Positions 44,782 to 52,353 of a stretch of DNA of 64,000 nucleotides are shown piece by piece. How positions within the stretch are numbered: position 1 is the stretch's first letter; each line of letters begins with the position of its first letter. The notes beneath the pieces are model-generated. The model did no database searches, was not told the origin of the DNA, and saw only the letters and a list, made by a program, of their open reading frames with translations. Position numbers and translations under genes: made by a program. Source of the stretch: Streptomyces sp. VRA16 Mangrove soil. GTDB lineage: Bacteria > Actinomycetota > Actinomycetes > Streptomycetales > Streptomycetaceae. The DNA lies in NCBI RefSeq assembly GCF_017377775.1, contig NZ_JAFVLN010000010.1, positions 1-64,000 on the forward strand, given 5' to 3'.

Positions 44782-44943
44782 ATGGACGGCACACAGGAAG
44801 TGGCCGACAGTGGCCTGCGCGCACGCGCCTGTGCCGTGCGCGAGGCCGGGATTCCGTTCCCCGGGCACACGTTCCGGGTATCGGGACTCCTGCGGGCACC
44901 CGAGCACCAGCTGTTCATCGACTGCCGACGCACCGGCCAGTGA
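44782..44943 (+). CDS. Small hypothetical protein upstream of the SpoIIE-type phosphatase
   Basis: 53 aa from the ATG at 44782. MDGTQEVADSGLRARACAVR, then EAGIPFPGHTFRVSGLLRAP and EHQLFIDCRRTGQ give no recognised family. Third positions are mostly G or C and a GGAGA lies upstream, so it is plausibly translated. An alternative ATG at 44710 would give 77 aa. It ends 37 bp before the phosphatase start. Confidence 0.4.
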   Translation: MDGTQEVADSGLRARACAVREAGIPFPGHTFRVSGLLRAPEHQLFIDCRRTGQ

Positions 44944-44980
44944 CACGGCGCGCAGCCCCGGACGGACGGATTCGACACGC

Positions 44981-47014
44981 GTGACGGAGCACTCAGCCTC
45001 TTATCAAGGCTCCCACGAAGGCCGCCACCTCGGCGCGGCGGCCCGCCCCGCGGACCCTCGCGGGGCCCTTCGGCACACCCCGGAGTCGGCGCAGTCGGCG
45101 CAGTCGACCGGGGCGTCCGGCGGCTTACCGGAGCAGCCGCGCCGGGCCGCCACGGACGCCGAGCACTCGCAGCCGCACACGGCCTCTCCCGAGCCGGGGC
45201 GGCCCGAACCCGTGCGCCCCGATCCGCCCGGGCCGCCGGACGGCGCCGAGCGGCGCTCCGGCCAGCCGCGCCCGACGGGCCAGCCGGTGGCGATGCGCAG
45301 GGACGGGGACCGGCTGCGGTTCGTGGGCGCCGCGACCCGGCGGATCGCCCGCGGCATCGACCTCGACGAGATCGTGATGGGCCTGTGCCGGGCCACGGTG
45401 CCGACGTTCTCGGACGCCATCCTGGTCTATCTGCGCGAGCCGCTCCCGGTCGGCGACGAGCGTCCGACGGGCCCGATGGTGCTGCGACTGCGCCGCACCG
45501 ACCGGATCCCCGACGCCGTGGACGACACCGAGACCGACGGTGCGGGACAGCCGTCGACGCTCGTGCCGCAGCCCGAACTGGCTCCGGGCAGTGCCGAATT
45601 GTGCACGGTGCGTCCCGGCGGTGCGCTCGCCGAGGTGCTGCGCGGGGTGCGCCCGGTCTTCGCGGACACGCCCGCCGCGCTCGCCGCGCTGCCCGAACTC
45701 CTGGGCGGCGACCCGGTGTTGCCGACCGGGCAGCGCGTCATCCTGGCTCCGCTGCGGGGGCGGCGCCGGGTGATCGGGGCCGCGGTGTTCCTGCGCCGCC
45801 AGGACCGGTTCCCCTTCGACCCCGACGACCTGCTGGTGGCCGGGCAGCTGGCGACGCACAGCGCGCTCGGCATCGACAAGGCGGTGCTGTACGGGCGTGA
45901 GGCGTACATCGCCGACGAGTTGCAGCGCACGATGCTCCCGGAGACGCTGCCGCGCCCGACGGGCGTCCGGCTGGCCTCGCGCTACCTTCCGGCGGCGGAG
46001 ACGGCCCGGGTCGGCGGCGACTGGTACGACGCGATCCCGCTGCCGGGCAGCCGGGTCGCCCTCGTGGTCGGCGACGTGATGGGGCACTCCATGACGTCGG
46101 CGGCCATCATGGGCCAGCTGCGCACGACGGCGCAGACCCTGGCCGGGCTCGACCTGCCGCCGCAGGAGGTCCTGCACCACCTGGACGAGCAGGCGCAGCG
46201 GCTCGGCACCGACCGCATGGCGACGTGCCTGTACGCGGTTTACGACCCGGTCTCGCACCGCATCACCATCGCCAACGCGGGGCATCCGCCGCCGGTCCTG
46301 CTCCACCTGGGCGGGCGCGCGGAGGTGCTGCGGGTGCCGCCCGGCGCCCCGATCGGTGTCGGCGGCGTCGACTTCGAGGCCGTGGAGCTGGACGCGCCGG
46401 CCGGTGCGACGCTGCTCCTGTACACGGACGGCCTGGTCGAGTCGCGACTGCGGGACGTGTGGACCGGCATAGAGCAACTGCGTGAACGGCTCGCCGCCAC
46501 CGCGCAGTTGACGGGCCCGGACCATCCGCCGCCCCTCGAAGCCCTCTGCGACGAGGTGCTGGACATGCTCGGCCCCGGCGACCGGGACGACGACATCGCG
46601 CTGCTCGCCGCCCGCTTCGACGGGATCGCGCCGAGCGATGTCGCGTACTGGTTCCTGGAGCCGGAGGACGCGGCGCCCGGCCGCGCCCGCAGGCTGGCCC
46701 GCAGCGCCCTGTCGCGCTGGGGTCTGGAGGAACTGACCGACTCGGTCGAGCTGTTGGTGAGCGAGGTCGTCACGAACGCGGTGCGGTACGCGTCCCGTCC
46801 GGTGACGCTGCGGCTGCTCCGTACCGACGTGCTGCGCTGCGAGGTCGGCGACGACGTGCCGCAGCTGCCCCGGCAGCGGCAGGCGCGCGCCACCGACGAG
46901 GGCGGCCGCGGCCTGTTCCTGGTGAACCGTCTCGCCCGGCGCTGGGGCGCCACCCGGCTCTCCACCGGCAAGGTGGTCTGGTTCGAGCTGGCGCGGCCGG
47001 GCGGCGGCGCCTAG
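44981..47014 (+). CDS. GAF / SpoIIE-type PP2C phosphatase / HATPase-type kinase fusion
   Basis: 677 aa. A Pro-rich N-terminal 100 residues is followed by a GAF-like domain (about 110-300), a PP2C/SpoIIE phosphatase (about 300-530; TARVGGDWYDAIPLPGSRVA, LVVGDVMGHSMTSAAIMGQL, ITIANAGHPPPVLL, RDDDIALLAARFDG) and an RsbW-like HATPase (about 560-675; TDSVELLVSEVVTNAVRYAS, GGRGLFLVNRLARRWG). Metal-binding Asp residues of the phosphatase are retained. Such Streptomyces proteins act in anti-sigma/anti-anti-sigma phosphorylation switches; both the opposing kinase and phosphatase activities may sit in one chain here. The GTG at 44981 is preferred; longer readings are not family-like. Confidence 0.9.
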   Translation: MTEHSASYQGSHEGRHLGAAARPADPRGALRHTPESAQSAQSTGASGGLPEQPRRAATDAEHSQPHTASPEPGRPEPVRPDPPGPPDGAERRSGQPRPTGQPVAMRRDGDRLRFVGAATRRIARGIDLDEIVMGLCRATVPTFSDAILVYLREPLPVGDERPTGPMVLRLRRTDRIPDAVDDTETDGAGQPSTLVPQPELAPGSAELCTVRPGGALAEVLRGVRPVFADTPAALAALPELLGGDPVLPTGQRVILAPLRGRRRVIGAAVFLRRQDRFPFDPDDLLVAGQLATHSALGIDKAVLYGREAYIADELQRTMLPETLPRPTGVRLASRYLPAAETARVGGDWYDAIPLPGSRVALVVGDVMGHSMTSAAIMGQLRTTAQTLAGLDLPPQEVLHHLDEQAQRLGTDRMATCLYAVYDPVSHRITIANAGHPPPVLLHLGGRAEVLRVPPGAPIGVGGVDFEAVELDAPAGATLLLYTDGLVESRLRDVWTGIEQLRERLAATAQLTGPDHPPPLEALCDEVLDMLGPGDRDDDIALLAARFDGIAPSDVAYWFLEPEDAAPGRARRLARSALSRWGLEELTDSVELLVSEVVTNAVRYASRPVTLRLLRTDVLRCEVGDDVPQLPRQRQARATDEGGRGLFLVNRLARRWGATRLSTGKVVWFELARPGGGA

Positions 47015-47065
47015 ACCTGTGCGCGGGTGGGACGGGCCCGGCAGGCGCGGGCGCGAGGTGGACCC

Positions 47066-47113
47066 GGCACGCGTGAGGGGGCGACGGAATTCCGTCGCCC
47101 CCTCACGCGTGCC
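47066..47113. terminator. Bidirectional terminator, perfect 48-bp palindrome
   Basis: An uninterrupted inverted repeat centred on GAATTC (47087-47092), between the convergent phosphatase and PBP genes. As RNA it makes a stem of about 20 bp in either direction. Confidence 0.85.
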
Positions 47114-47119
47114 GTGTGG

Positions 47120-49447
47120 CTAGCCTTGGTTGCCTCTGCCGTTGCCCCCGCCGCCCGGCAGCTCGATCGTCGGCGAGTCGGTGACACCGCCGCCCGGGTC
47201 CGTCGGCTCCTCCGTCGTCGGCTCCTGCGTCGGCGGCTCGGTGGTGGGCGTCTCGGTCGGCGCCTCGGTCGTCGGCGTCTGGCTCGGCGTCGTCGGCGTC
47301 TCGCTCGGCGCCTCGGTCGTCGGCTCCTGGGACGGCGTCACCGGGGCCGTGGTGGTCGGCTCGACGCCCGCGCCCATGTCGGTGTCCAGGTCGAACTTGC
47401 TGTTCGAGCTGGTCGAGTTGAACATGTACTGCGCCCAGATCCGGGCCGGGAAGCTGCCGCCGTCGACGCGCGGCAGACCGCCGGCGCCCTTCATGGAGAC
47501 CTGCTTGCCGGCATCGGCCGTCTTCTGCGCGCCCTCACCGAACAGACCCACGGACGTGACCAGGTCCGGCGTGTACCCGGTGAACCAGGCCGACTTGTTG
47601 TCGTCGGAGGTACCGGTCTTGCCCGCGACCTGCTGGCCGTCGCGCGCCGGGTTGTCACGGACCGACGTCTTCGCCGTACCGTCGTCGACCACGCCGGTCA
47701 GGACCGAGGTGACCGAGTCGGCGACGCCGCGGTCGATGACCTGGCCGCCGATCGCGTCCGGCAGCTCGGACCTGCCGTCCTGGGTACTGACCGACTTCAC
47801 GATCTGCGGGGTGACCTTCTTGCCGTGGTTGTCGAGCGTCGCGTAGACACCGGCCATCTCCAGCGGGCTGGCGCCCATGGTGCCGAGCGTCTGGGCGTAG
47901 TACGGCTTGAGGTCGGCGGAGTCCATGCCGAGCTGCTTCGCCGTCTCCATGACCTTGTCCATGCCGACGTCGGCGCCCATCTGGGCGAAGACGGAGTTGA
48001 TGGACTTGTTCATGGCGGTCTGCACGGTGACCTGGCCGTAGTCGTGGTCGTCCTCGTTCGGCGGGGCGAAGCCGACCTTCTTGTCGTCCAGGACGACCGG
48101 GCGCTTGCTCGTGCCGTCGTAGACGGTGCTGGCCTTGATCTGCTGCCCGGACTGGGTCGTGGCCTGGTCCTGGAGCGCGGCCGCGAGGATCAGCGGCTTG
48201 AAGGTGGAGGCGGGCTGGTAGTCGGTGCGGGTGGCGTTGTTGCTCCAGTGCTTGGACTGGCCCGCGCCGCCGTACATCGCGACGATCCTGCCGGTCTTCG
48301 GGTCGACCGAGACGGCGCCGGCCTGCACCCGGGCGTCCGCCTTGCGGGTCTTCGGTTCGAGGTTGGCGGTCAGCTGGTCCTTGACCGACTTCTCCAGCGC
48401 CTTCTGCTTCTTGGGGTCGATGTTGAGGGTGACCGTGTAGCCGCCGGCGTTGAACTGGTCCTCGGTGATGTTGAGGTCCTTGATGACCTCGGCCTTCGCC
48501 GCCTCGTAGAGGTAGCCCTCCTGGCCGGTGAAGCCGGACGCCGCCTTCGGCTCGTTCGGCTTGGGGAAGGTCATGCCCTCACGCTTGCTCGCGTCGAGCC
48601 AGTGCTTCTCGACCATGTTGTCGAGGACGTAGTTCCAGCGGGCCTTGGCGAGCTTCCTGCCGGTGTCGGTGGCGCTCGACCAGTCGTACTGGCTGGGGGC
48701 CTGGAGCAGCGCCGCGAGATACGCGCCCTGCTGCACCGTGAGCTTCGAGGCGTCCTTGCCGTAGTACGCCTGGGCGGCGGCCTGGATGCCCCAGGCGCCA
48801 CGCCCGTAGTAGCTGGTGTTGATGTAGCCCGCGAGGATCTCGTCCTTGGACTTCTTCTGTTCCAGCTTGAGCGTGATGACCAGTTCCTTCAGCTTGCGCG
48901 TGACGGTCTGGTCCTGGGTCAGGTAGTAGTTCTTGACGTACTGCTGGGTGATCGTCGAACCACCCTGCTTGCCCTTGCCGGACAGGGTGTTGACCAGACC
49001 GCGGGCGGTGCCCTTCAGGTCGACGCCCGAGTCGTCGTAGAACGACTTGTTCTCGGCGGCGACGAAGGTGTGCTGGACGGGCTGGGGTATCTCCGCCAGG
49101 TCGACGATCTCGCGGTTGACGGTGCCGGTGCGGGCCATCGTCGTGCCGTCGCTGTACTTGAAGATGTTGCTCTGGAGCTTGGCCTCGCTGTTGCCGTTGG
49201 GCACGTCGATCACCATGTAGAGCACGACGAACGCGCCCATGCACAGCAGCACGAACCCGAAGATGGTGCCCAGCACCTTCTTCCAGGTGAACAGGCGGCG
49301 TATGAAGCTCCGGTCGTCCTTGCCGGCCCTCCCGCCTCTCCTCCGGTCCATGCGCCCGCTCTCGGCACGGTGACCCGTCGCCTGGGCAGGCGCCGCCCGG
49401 CGCGTGCCACCACGCTGCCGTGCTCGCCGCTCTTCCGCTCGGCCCAT
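47120..49447 (-). CDS. Class A penicillin-binding protein (transglycosylase/transpeptidase)
   Basis: 775 aa. A basic cytoplasmic N-terminus, one membrane helix (VLGTIFGFVLLCMGAFVVLY), a GT51 domain (FVAAENKSFYDDSGVDLKG, KGKQGGSTITQQYVKNYYLT, INTSYYGRGAWGIQAAAQAY), a transpeptidase with SxxK (TDYQPASTFKPLILAAAL), SxN (AMNKSINSVFAQMG) and KTG (QQVAGKTGTSDDNKSAWFTG), and a Thr/Pro/Glu-rich tail from about residue 690. It polymerises and cross-links peptidoglycan at the outer membrane face. In GT51 motif 1 the usual EDxxFxxH reads ENKSFYDD, seen in other actinobacterial PBPs, with the catalytic Glu kept. Starts at 49447 (ATG) or 49456 (GTG) are both possible. Confidence 0.94.
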   Translation of the reverse strand: MGRAEERRARQRGGTRRAAPAQATGHRAESGRMDRRRGGRAGKDDRSFIRRLFTWKKVLGTIFGFVLLCMGAFVVLYMVIDVPNGNSEAKLQSNIFKYSDGTTMARTGTVNREIVDLAEIPQPVQHTFVAAENKSFYDDSGVDLKGTARGLVNTLSGKGKQGGSTITQQYVKNYYLTQDQTVTRKLKELVITLKLEQKKSKDEILAGYINTSYYGRGAWGIQAAAQAYYGKDASKLTVQQGAYLAALLQAPSQYDWSSATDTGRKLAKARWNYVLDNMVEKHWLDASKREGMTFPKPNEPKAASGFTGQEGYLYEAAKAEVIKDLNITEDQFNAGGYTVTLNIDPKKQKALEKSVKDQLTANLEPKTRKADARVQAGAVSVDPKTGRIVAMYGGAGQSKHWSNNATRTDYQPASTFKPLILAAALQDQATTQSGQQIKASTVYDGTSKRPVVLDDKKVGFAPPNEDDHDYGQVTVQTAMNKSINSVFAQMGADVGMDKVMETAKQLGMDSADLKPYYAQTLGTMGASPLEMAGVYATLDNHGKKVTPQIVKSVSTQDGRSELPDAIGGQVIDRGVADSVTSVLTGVVDDGTAKTSVRDNPARDGQQVAGKTGTSDDNKSAWFTGYTPDLVTSVGLFGEGAQKTADAGKQVSMKGAGGLPRVDGGSFPARIWAQYMFNSTSSNSKFDLDTDMGAGVEPTTTAPVTPSQEPTTEAPSETPTTPSQTPTTEAPTETPTTEPPTQEPTTEEPTDPGGGVTDSPTIELPGGGGNGRGNQG

Positions 49448-49766
49448 GACGTCCACCGCTCCGTATCTCGTCGTTCTCGGCCTGCTCCGGTGCGCGGATC
49501 ATGCCGCACCGTTCTGTGAATCCGGTCAACCCCTCCGCGAGAAGGCTGAATCAGTGCATGAAGCTAACACCGCGCCTACCAGCGAATATCAGGCTTTCCG
49601 GACTTTCGGGACGTGACAATCGGCACGCACCCCACGAGAACCGACGAGTCACACCTGTGGAAGGTTGCCATGTGGAGTAAAGTGATATCACTTTGCTAGA
49701 ACGGGTTCGCGCCACGCCTGACACGAACCAGCAGCTCAGCAAGGTTTCAGAGGAACGGGGACTGCC
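49448..49766. promoter_or_regulatory. Divergent region of PBP and SPFH genes with AAAGTGATATCACTTT
   Basis: No gene is seen in this stretch of about 320 bases. A perfect 16-bp palindrome, AAAGTGATATCACTTT, lies at 49679-49694, 73 bp before the SPFH start, in an AT-rich patch. It is a strong operator candidate, possibly for the RHH protein encoded after the SPFH gene. Confidence 0.65.
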
Positions 49767-50696
49767 ATGTCCGAGACGGACGCCACACCAGACGTACCCC
49801 AGATGCCCAGGACCGGAGTGCGCGAATTCACCGCGCACAGCATCGGCGGCGGGCTCGCCCTGCTGCTCGGCCTCGTCGGTCTGCTCGCCGCGGTCGCCAT
49901 GATCGCCGTCGGCGCGGGGGTCGATTCCGACGGCGCCAAGGCCGTACTGATCGCCGTCGGCATCGTGCTCGGGATCGCCGCGGTCTTCGCCATGTCCGGG
50001 CTGAACATGGTGGCGCCGGGTGAGGCCCGCGTCGTCCAGCTCTTCGGCCGCTACCGGGGCACGATCCGCACCGACGGCCTGCGCTGGGTGAACCCGCTGA
50101 CCTCGCGCACCAAGATCTCGACGCGCGTACGCAACCACGAGACCGCCGTCCTCAAGGTCAACGACGCGTACGGCAACCCGATCGAGCTCGCCGCCGTCGT
50201 GGTGTGGAAGGTCGAGGACACCGCGCAGGCGAGCTTCGAGGTCGACGACTTCCTGGAGTTCGTCTCGACGCAGACCGAGGCGGCCGTGCGGCACATCGCC
50301 ATCGAGTACCCCTATGACGCACACGAGGAGGAGGGCCTCTCGCTGCGCGGCAACGCCGAGGAGATCACCGAGAAACTCGCCGTCGAACTCCACGCGCGCG
50401 TGGACGCGGCCGGCGTCCAGATCATCGAGTCCCGCTTCACGCACCTCGCGTACGCGCCCGAGATCGCCTCGGCGATGCTGCAGCGACAGCAGGCCGGCGC
50501 GGTCGTCGCCGCGCGGCGGCAGATCGTGGACGGCGCGGTCGGCATGGTCGAGGCGGCCCTCGCCCGCATCTCCGAGCAGGACATCGTCGAGCTGGACGAG
50601 GAGCGCAAGGCCGCGATGGTCTCCAACCTGCTCGTGGTGCTCTGCGGCGACCGGGCGGCGCAGCCCGTGCTGAACACCGGGACGCTCTACCAGTGA
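49767..50696 (+). CDS. SPFH/Band 7-domain membrane protein
   Basis: 309 aa. Two membrane helices (SIGGGLALLLGLVGLLAAVA; KAVLIAVGIVLGIAAVFAMS) are followed by an SPFH domain (LNMVAPGEARVVQLFGRYRG, LRWVNPLTSRTKISTRVRNH, NPIELAAVVVWKVEDTAQAS) and a coiled-coil end (MLQRQQAGAVVAARRQIVDG). SPFH proteins build membrane microdomain scaffolds. The TGA overlaps the GTG of a ribbon-helix-helix gene (GTGA), an arrangement repeated in many actinobacteria. Confidence 0.92.
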   Translation: MSETDATPDVPQMPRTGVREFTAHSIGGGLALLLGLVGLLAAVAMIAVGAGVDSDGAKAVLIAVGIVLGIAAVFAMSGLNMVAPGEARVVQLFGRYRGTIRTDGLRWVNPLTSRTKISTRVRNHETAVLKVNDAYGNPIELAAVVVWKVEDTAQASFEVDDFLEFVSTQTEAAVRHIAIEYPYDAHEEEGLSLRGNAEEITEKLAVELHARVDAAGVQIIESRFTHLAYAPEIASAMLQRQQAGAVVAARRQIVDGAVGMVEAALARISEQDIVELDEERKAAMVSNLLVVLCGDRAAQPVLNTGTLYQ

Positions 50697-50926
50697 CCCC
50701 GCGCCCCCGTAAGCAGGTTCTGCTGCGACTCGACCCGGCGGTGTACGACGCGCTGGCGCGGTGGGCCGGGGACGAGTTGCGCTCCGCGAACGCGCAGATC
50801 GAGTTCCTGCTCCGCCGCGCGCTCGCGGAGTCGGGGCGGTTGCCCGGTTCGGCCGGGCCGATACCCCGGCGGGGCCGGCCGCCCAAGACCTCGGAGAGGG
50901 AGGGCGGTTCGGCGGCCGACGCGTGA
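50693..50926 (+). CDS. Small Arc/RHH-type DNA-binding protein coupled to SPFH gene
   Basis: 77 aa. RKQVLLRLDPAVYDALARWA, then GDELRSANAQIEFLLRRALA is a typical strand-helix-helix Arc/MetJ fold. The C-terminal half is a basic disordered tail (PIPRRGRPPKTSEREGG). It is often labelled a HicB- or toxin-antitoxin-like antitoxin, but no toxin gene is adjacent. Its partner is the SPFH gene with which it shares a GTGA overlap. It may repress the operon by binding the palindrome at 49679-49694 (inference). Confidence 0.85.
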   Translation: MTPRPRKQVLLRLDPAVYDALARWAGDELRSANAQIEFLLRRALAESGRLPGSAGPIPRRGRPPKTSEREGGSAADA

Positions 50927-50927
50927 G

Positions 50928-51052
50928 TGGGGGCTAGTCGCGCAGTTCCCCGCGCCCCCGAGATGCGCACTTCGTGCGGCATCTCCTCTGCGGGGGAGGC
51001 TGCGCGTTGCGCATGCCTTCAGGGGCGCGGGGAACTGCGCGACCGGCCCCCA
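50928..51052. repeat. Large inverted repeat with GCGCAGTTCCCCGCGCCCC arms
   Basis: Arms 50928-50958 and 51022-51052 are complementary at 29 of 31 positions. The loop contains its own hairpin (GAGATGC...GCATCTC, 50960-50985). The arm core GCGCAGTTCCCCGCGCCCC occurs again singly at about 59039-59057, so this is a dispersed intergenic repeat. It may double as terminator of the SPFH operon. Confidence 0.85.
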
Positions 51053-51136
51053 CCGACCGTCGGCCGCCGCACCACCCCAGAAGAGATCCCGGCCCGCTAT
51101 ACACCCCGGGTATACACACCATGTACAGTCGCCGTC

Positions 51137-51664
51137 ATGTCCATCGGCCACACCCTTCTCGGGCTTCTGGAAGCCGGGCCTCGCCACGGCTATGACCTGA
51201 AGCGGACCTTCGACTCGACCTTCGGGCACGACAAGCCGCTGCACTACGGGCAGGTCTACTCGACCATGTCCCGCCTCCTGAAGAACGGCCTCGTCGAGGT
51301 CGACGGGATAGAGGCGGGCGGCGGGCCCGAGCGCAAGCGGTACGCGATCACCGACGCCGGCATCACGGACGTGCAGCAGTGGCTGGCGTCCCCGGAGAAG
51401 CCGGAACCGTACCTTCAGTCGACGCTCTACACCAAGGTCGTCCTCGCGCTGCTGACCGAGCGCGACGCAGCCCAGATCCTCGACACCCAGCGCGCCGAGC
51501 ACCTGCGCCTGATGCGCGCCCTGACCGAGCGCAAGCGCAAGGGCGACCTCGCCGACCAGCTCATCTGCGACCACGCCCTGTTCCACCTCGAAGCCGACCT
51601 GCGCTGGCTGGAGCTGACCGCCGCGCGCCTCGACAAGCTCGCCGCGGAGGTGCGTTCCGCATGA
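51137..51664 (+). CDS. PadR-family transcriptional regulator
   Basis: 175 aa. The winged helix (IGHTLLGLLEAGPRHGYDLK, YGQVYSTMSRLLKNGLVEV) and the C-terminal four-helix dimerisation domain (LTERDAAQILDTQRAEHLRL) are complete. PadR proteins often repress linked transporters and respond to drugs or phenolics. The stop overlaps the ABC ATPase ATG (ATGA), so regulator and transporter form one transcript. The promoter region has a TATAC-N7-GTATA dyad (about 51098-51114), a candidate operator. Confidence 0.9.
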   Translation: MSIGHTLLGLLEAGPRHGYDLKRTFDSTFGHDKPLHYGQVYSTMSRLLKNGLVEVDGIEAGGGPERKRYAITDAGITDVQQWLASPEKPEPYLQSTLYTKVVLALLTERDAAQILDTQRAEHLRLMRALTERKRKGDLADQLICDHALFHLEADLRWLELTAARLDKLAAEVRSA

Positions 51665-52353
51665 CTCCCGCCGGTTCCCTGCTCGCCGCCACCGATCTGC
51701 ACAAGGCCTACGGCCCGACGCCCGCGCTGGACGGCGCCTCCTTCTCCATCCACCCCGGTGAGGTCGTCGCCGTCATGGGCCCCTCGGGCTCGGGCAAGTC
51801 GACCCTGCTGCACTGCCTCGCCGGGATCGTCACACCGGACTCCGGCACCATCACGTACGACGGCCGCGAGCTGTCCGCGATGTCCGACGCGGAGCGCAGC
51901 GCCCTGCGCCGCGGCGAGTTCGGCTTCGTCTTCCAGTTCGGCCAGCTGGTGCCCGAGCTGACGTGCGTCGAGAACGTCGCGCTGCCGCTGCGGCTGAACG
52001 GCACCAGGCGCAAGGAGGCCGAGCGGCAGGCCGCCGGCTGGCTGGAGCGCCTGGAGGTCGACGATCTGGCCGAAAAACGCCCCGGTGAGATATCCGGCGG
52101 CCAGGGTCAGCGCGTCGCCGTGGCCCGCGCGCTGGTGACGGGCCCCCGCGTGCTCTTCGCCGACGAGCCGACCGGCGCCCTGGACTCCCTCAACGGCGAG
52201 CGCGTGATGGAGCTGCTCACGGACGCGGCCCGGTCCGCGAACGCCGCCGTCGTCCTGGTCACGCACGAGGCGCGGGTGGCCGCCTACTCCGACCGCGAGG
52301 TCGTCGTGCGCGACGGCACGTCCCGTGACATGAGCGTGGAGTTCGCCCGATGA
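51661..52353 (+). CDS. ABC transporter ATP-binding protein (MacB/LolD type)
   Basis: 230 aa. Walker A (VVAVMGPSGSGKSTLLHCLA), Q-loop (FVFQFGQLVPELT), signature (EISGGQGQRVAVARAL), Walker B (RVLFADEPTGALDS) and H-loop (VVLVTHEARVAAY) are all intact; signature position 5 is Gly-Gln rather than the commoner Gly-Gln-Gln context. It energises the FtsX-like permease encoded next, with which it shares an ATGA overlap. Confidence 0.95.
   Translation: MTPAGSLLAATDLHKAYGPTPALDGASFSIHPGEVVAVMGPSGSGKSTLLHCLAGIVTPDSGTITYDGRELSAMSDAERSALRRGEFGFVFQFGQLVPELTCVENVALPLRLNGTRRKEAERQAAGWLERLEVDDLAEKRPGEISGGQGQRVAVARALVTGPRVLFADEPTGALDSLNGERVMELLTDAARSANAAVVLVTHEARVAAYSDREVVVRDGTSRDMSVEFAR

Noticed and set aside
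50693..50926. Toxin-antitoxin module at the SPFH locus
   Set aside because: Only an RHH protein is present. The partner gene is a membrane SPFH protein, and no toxin-like gene is adjacent.
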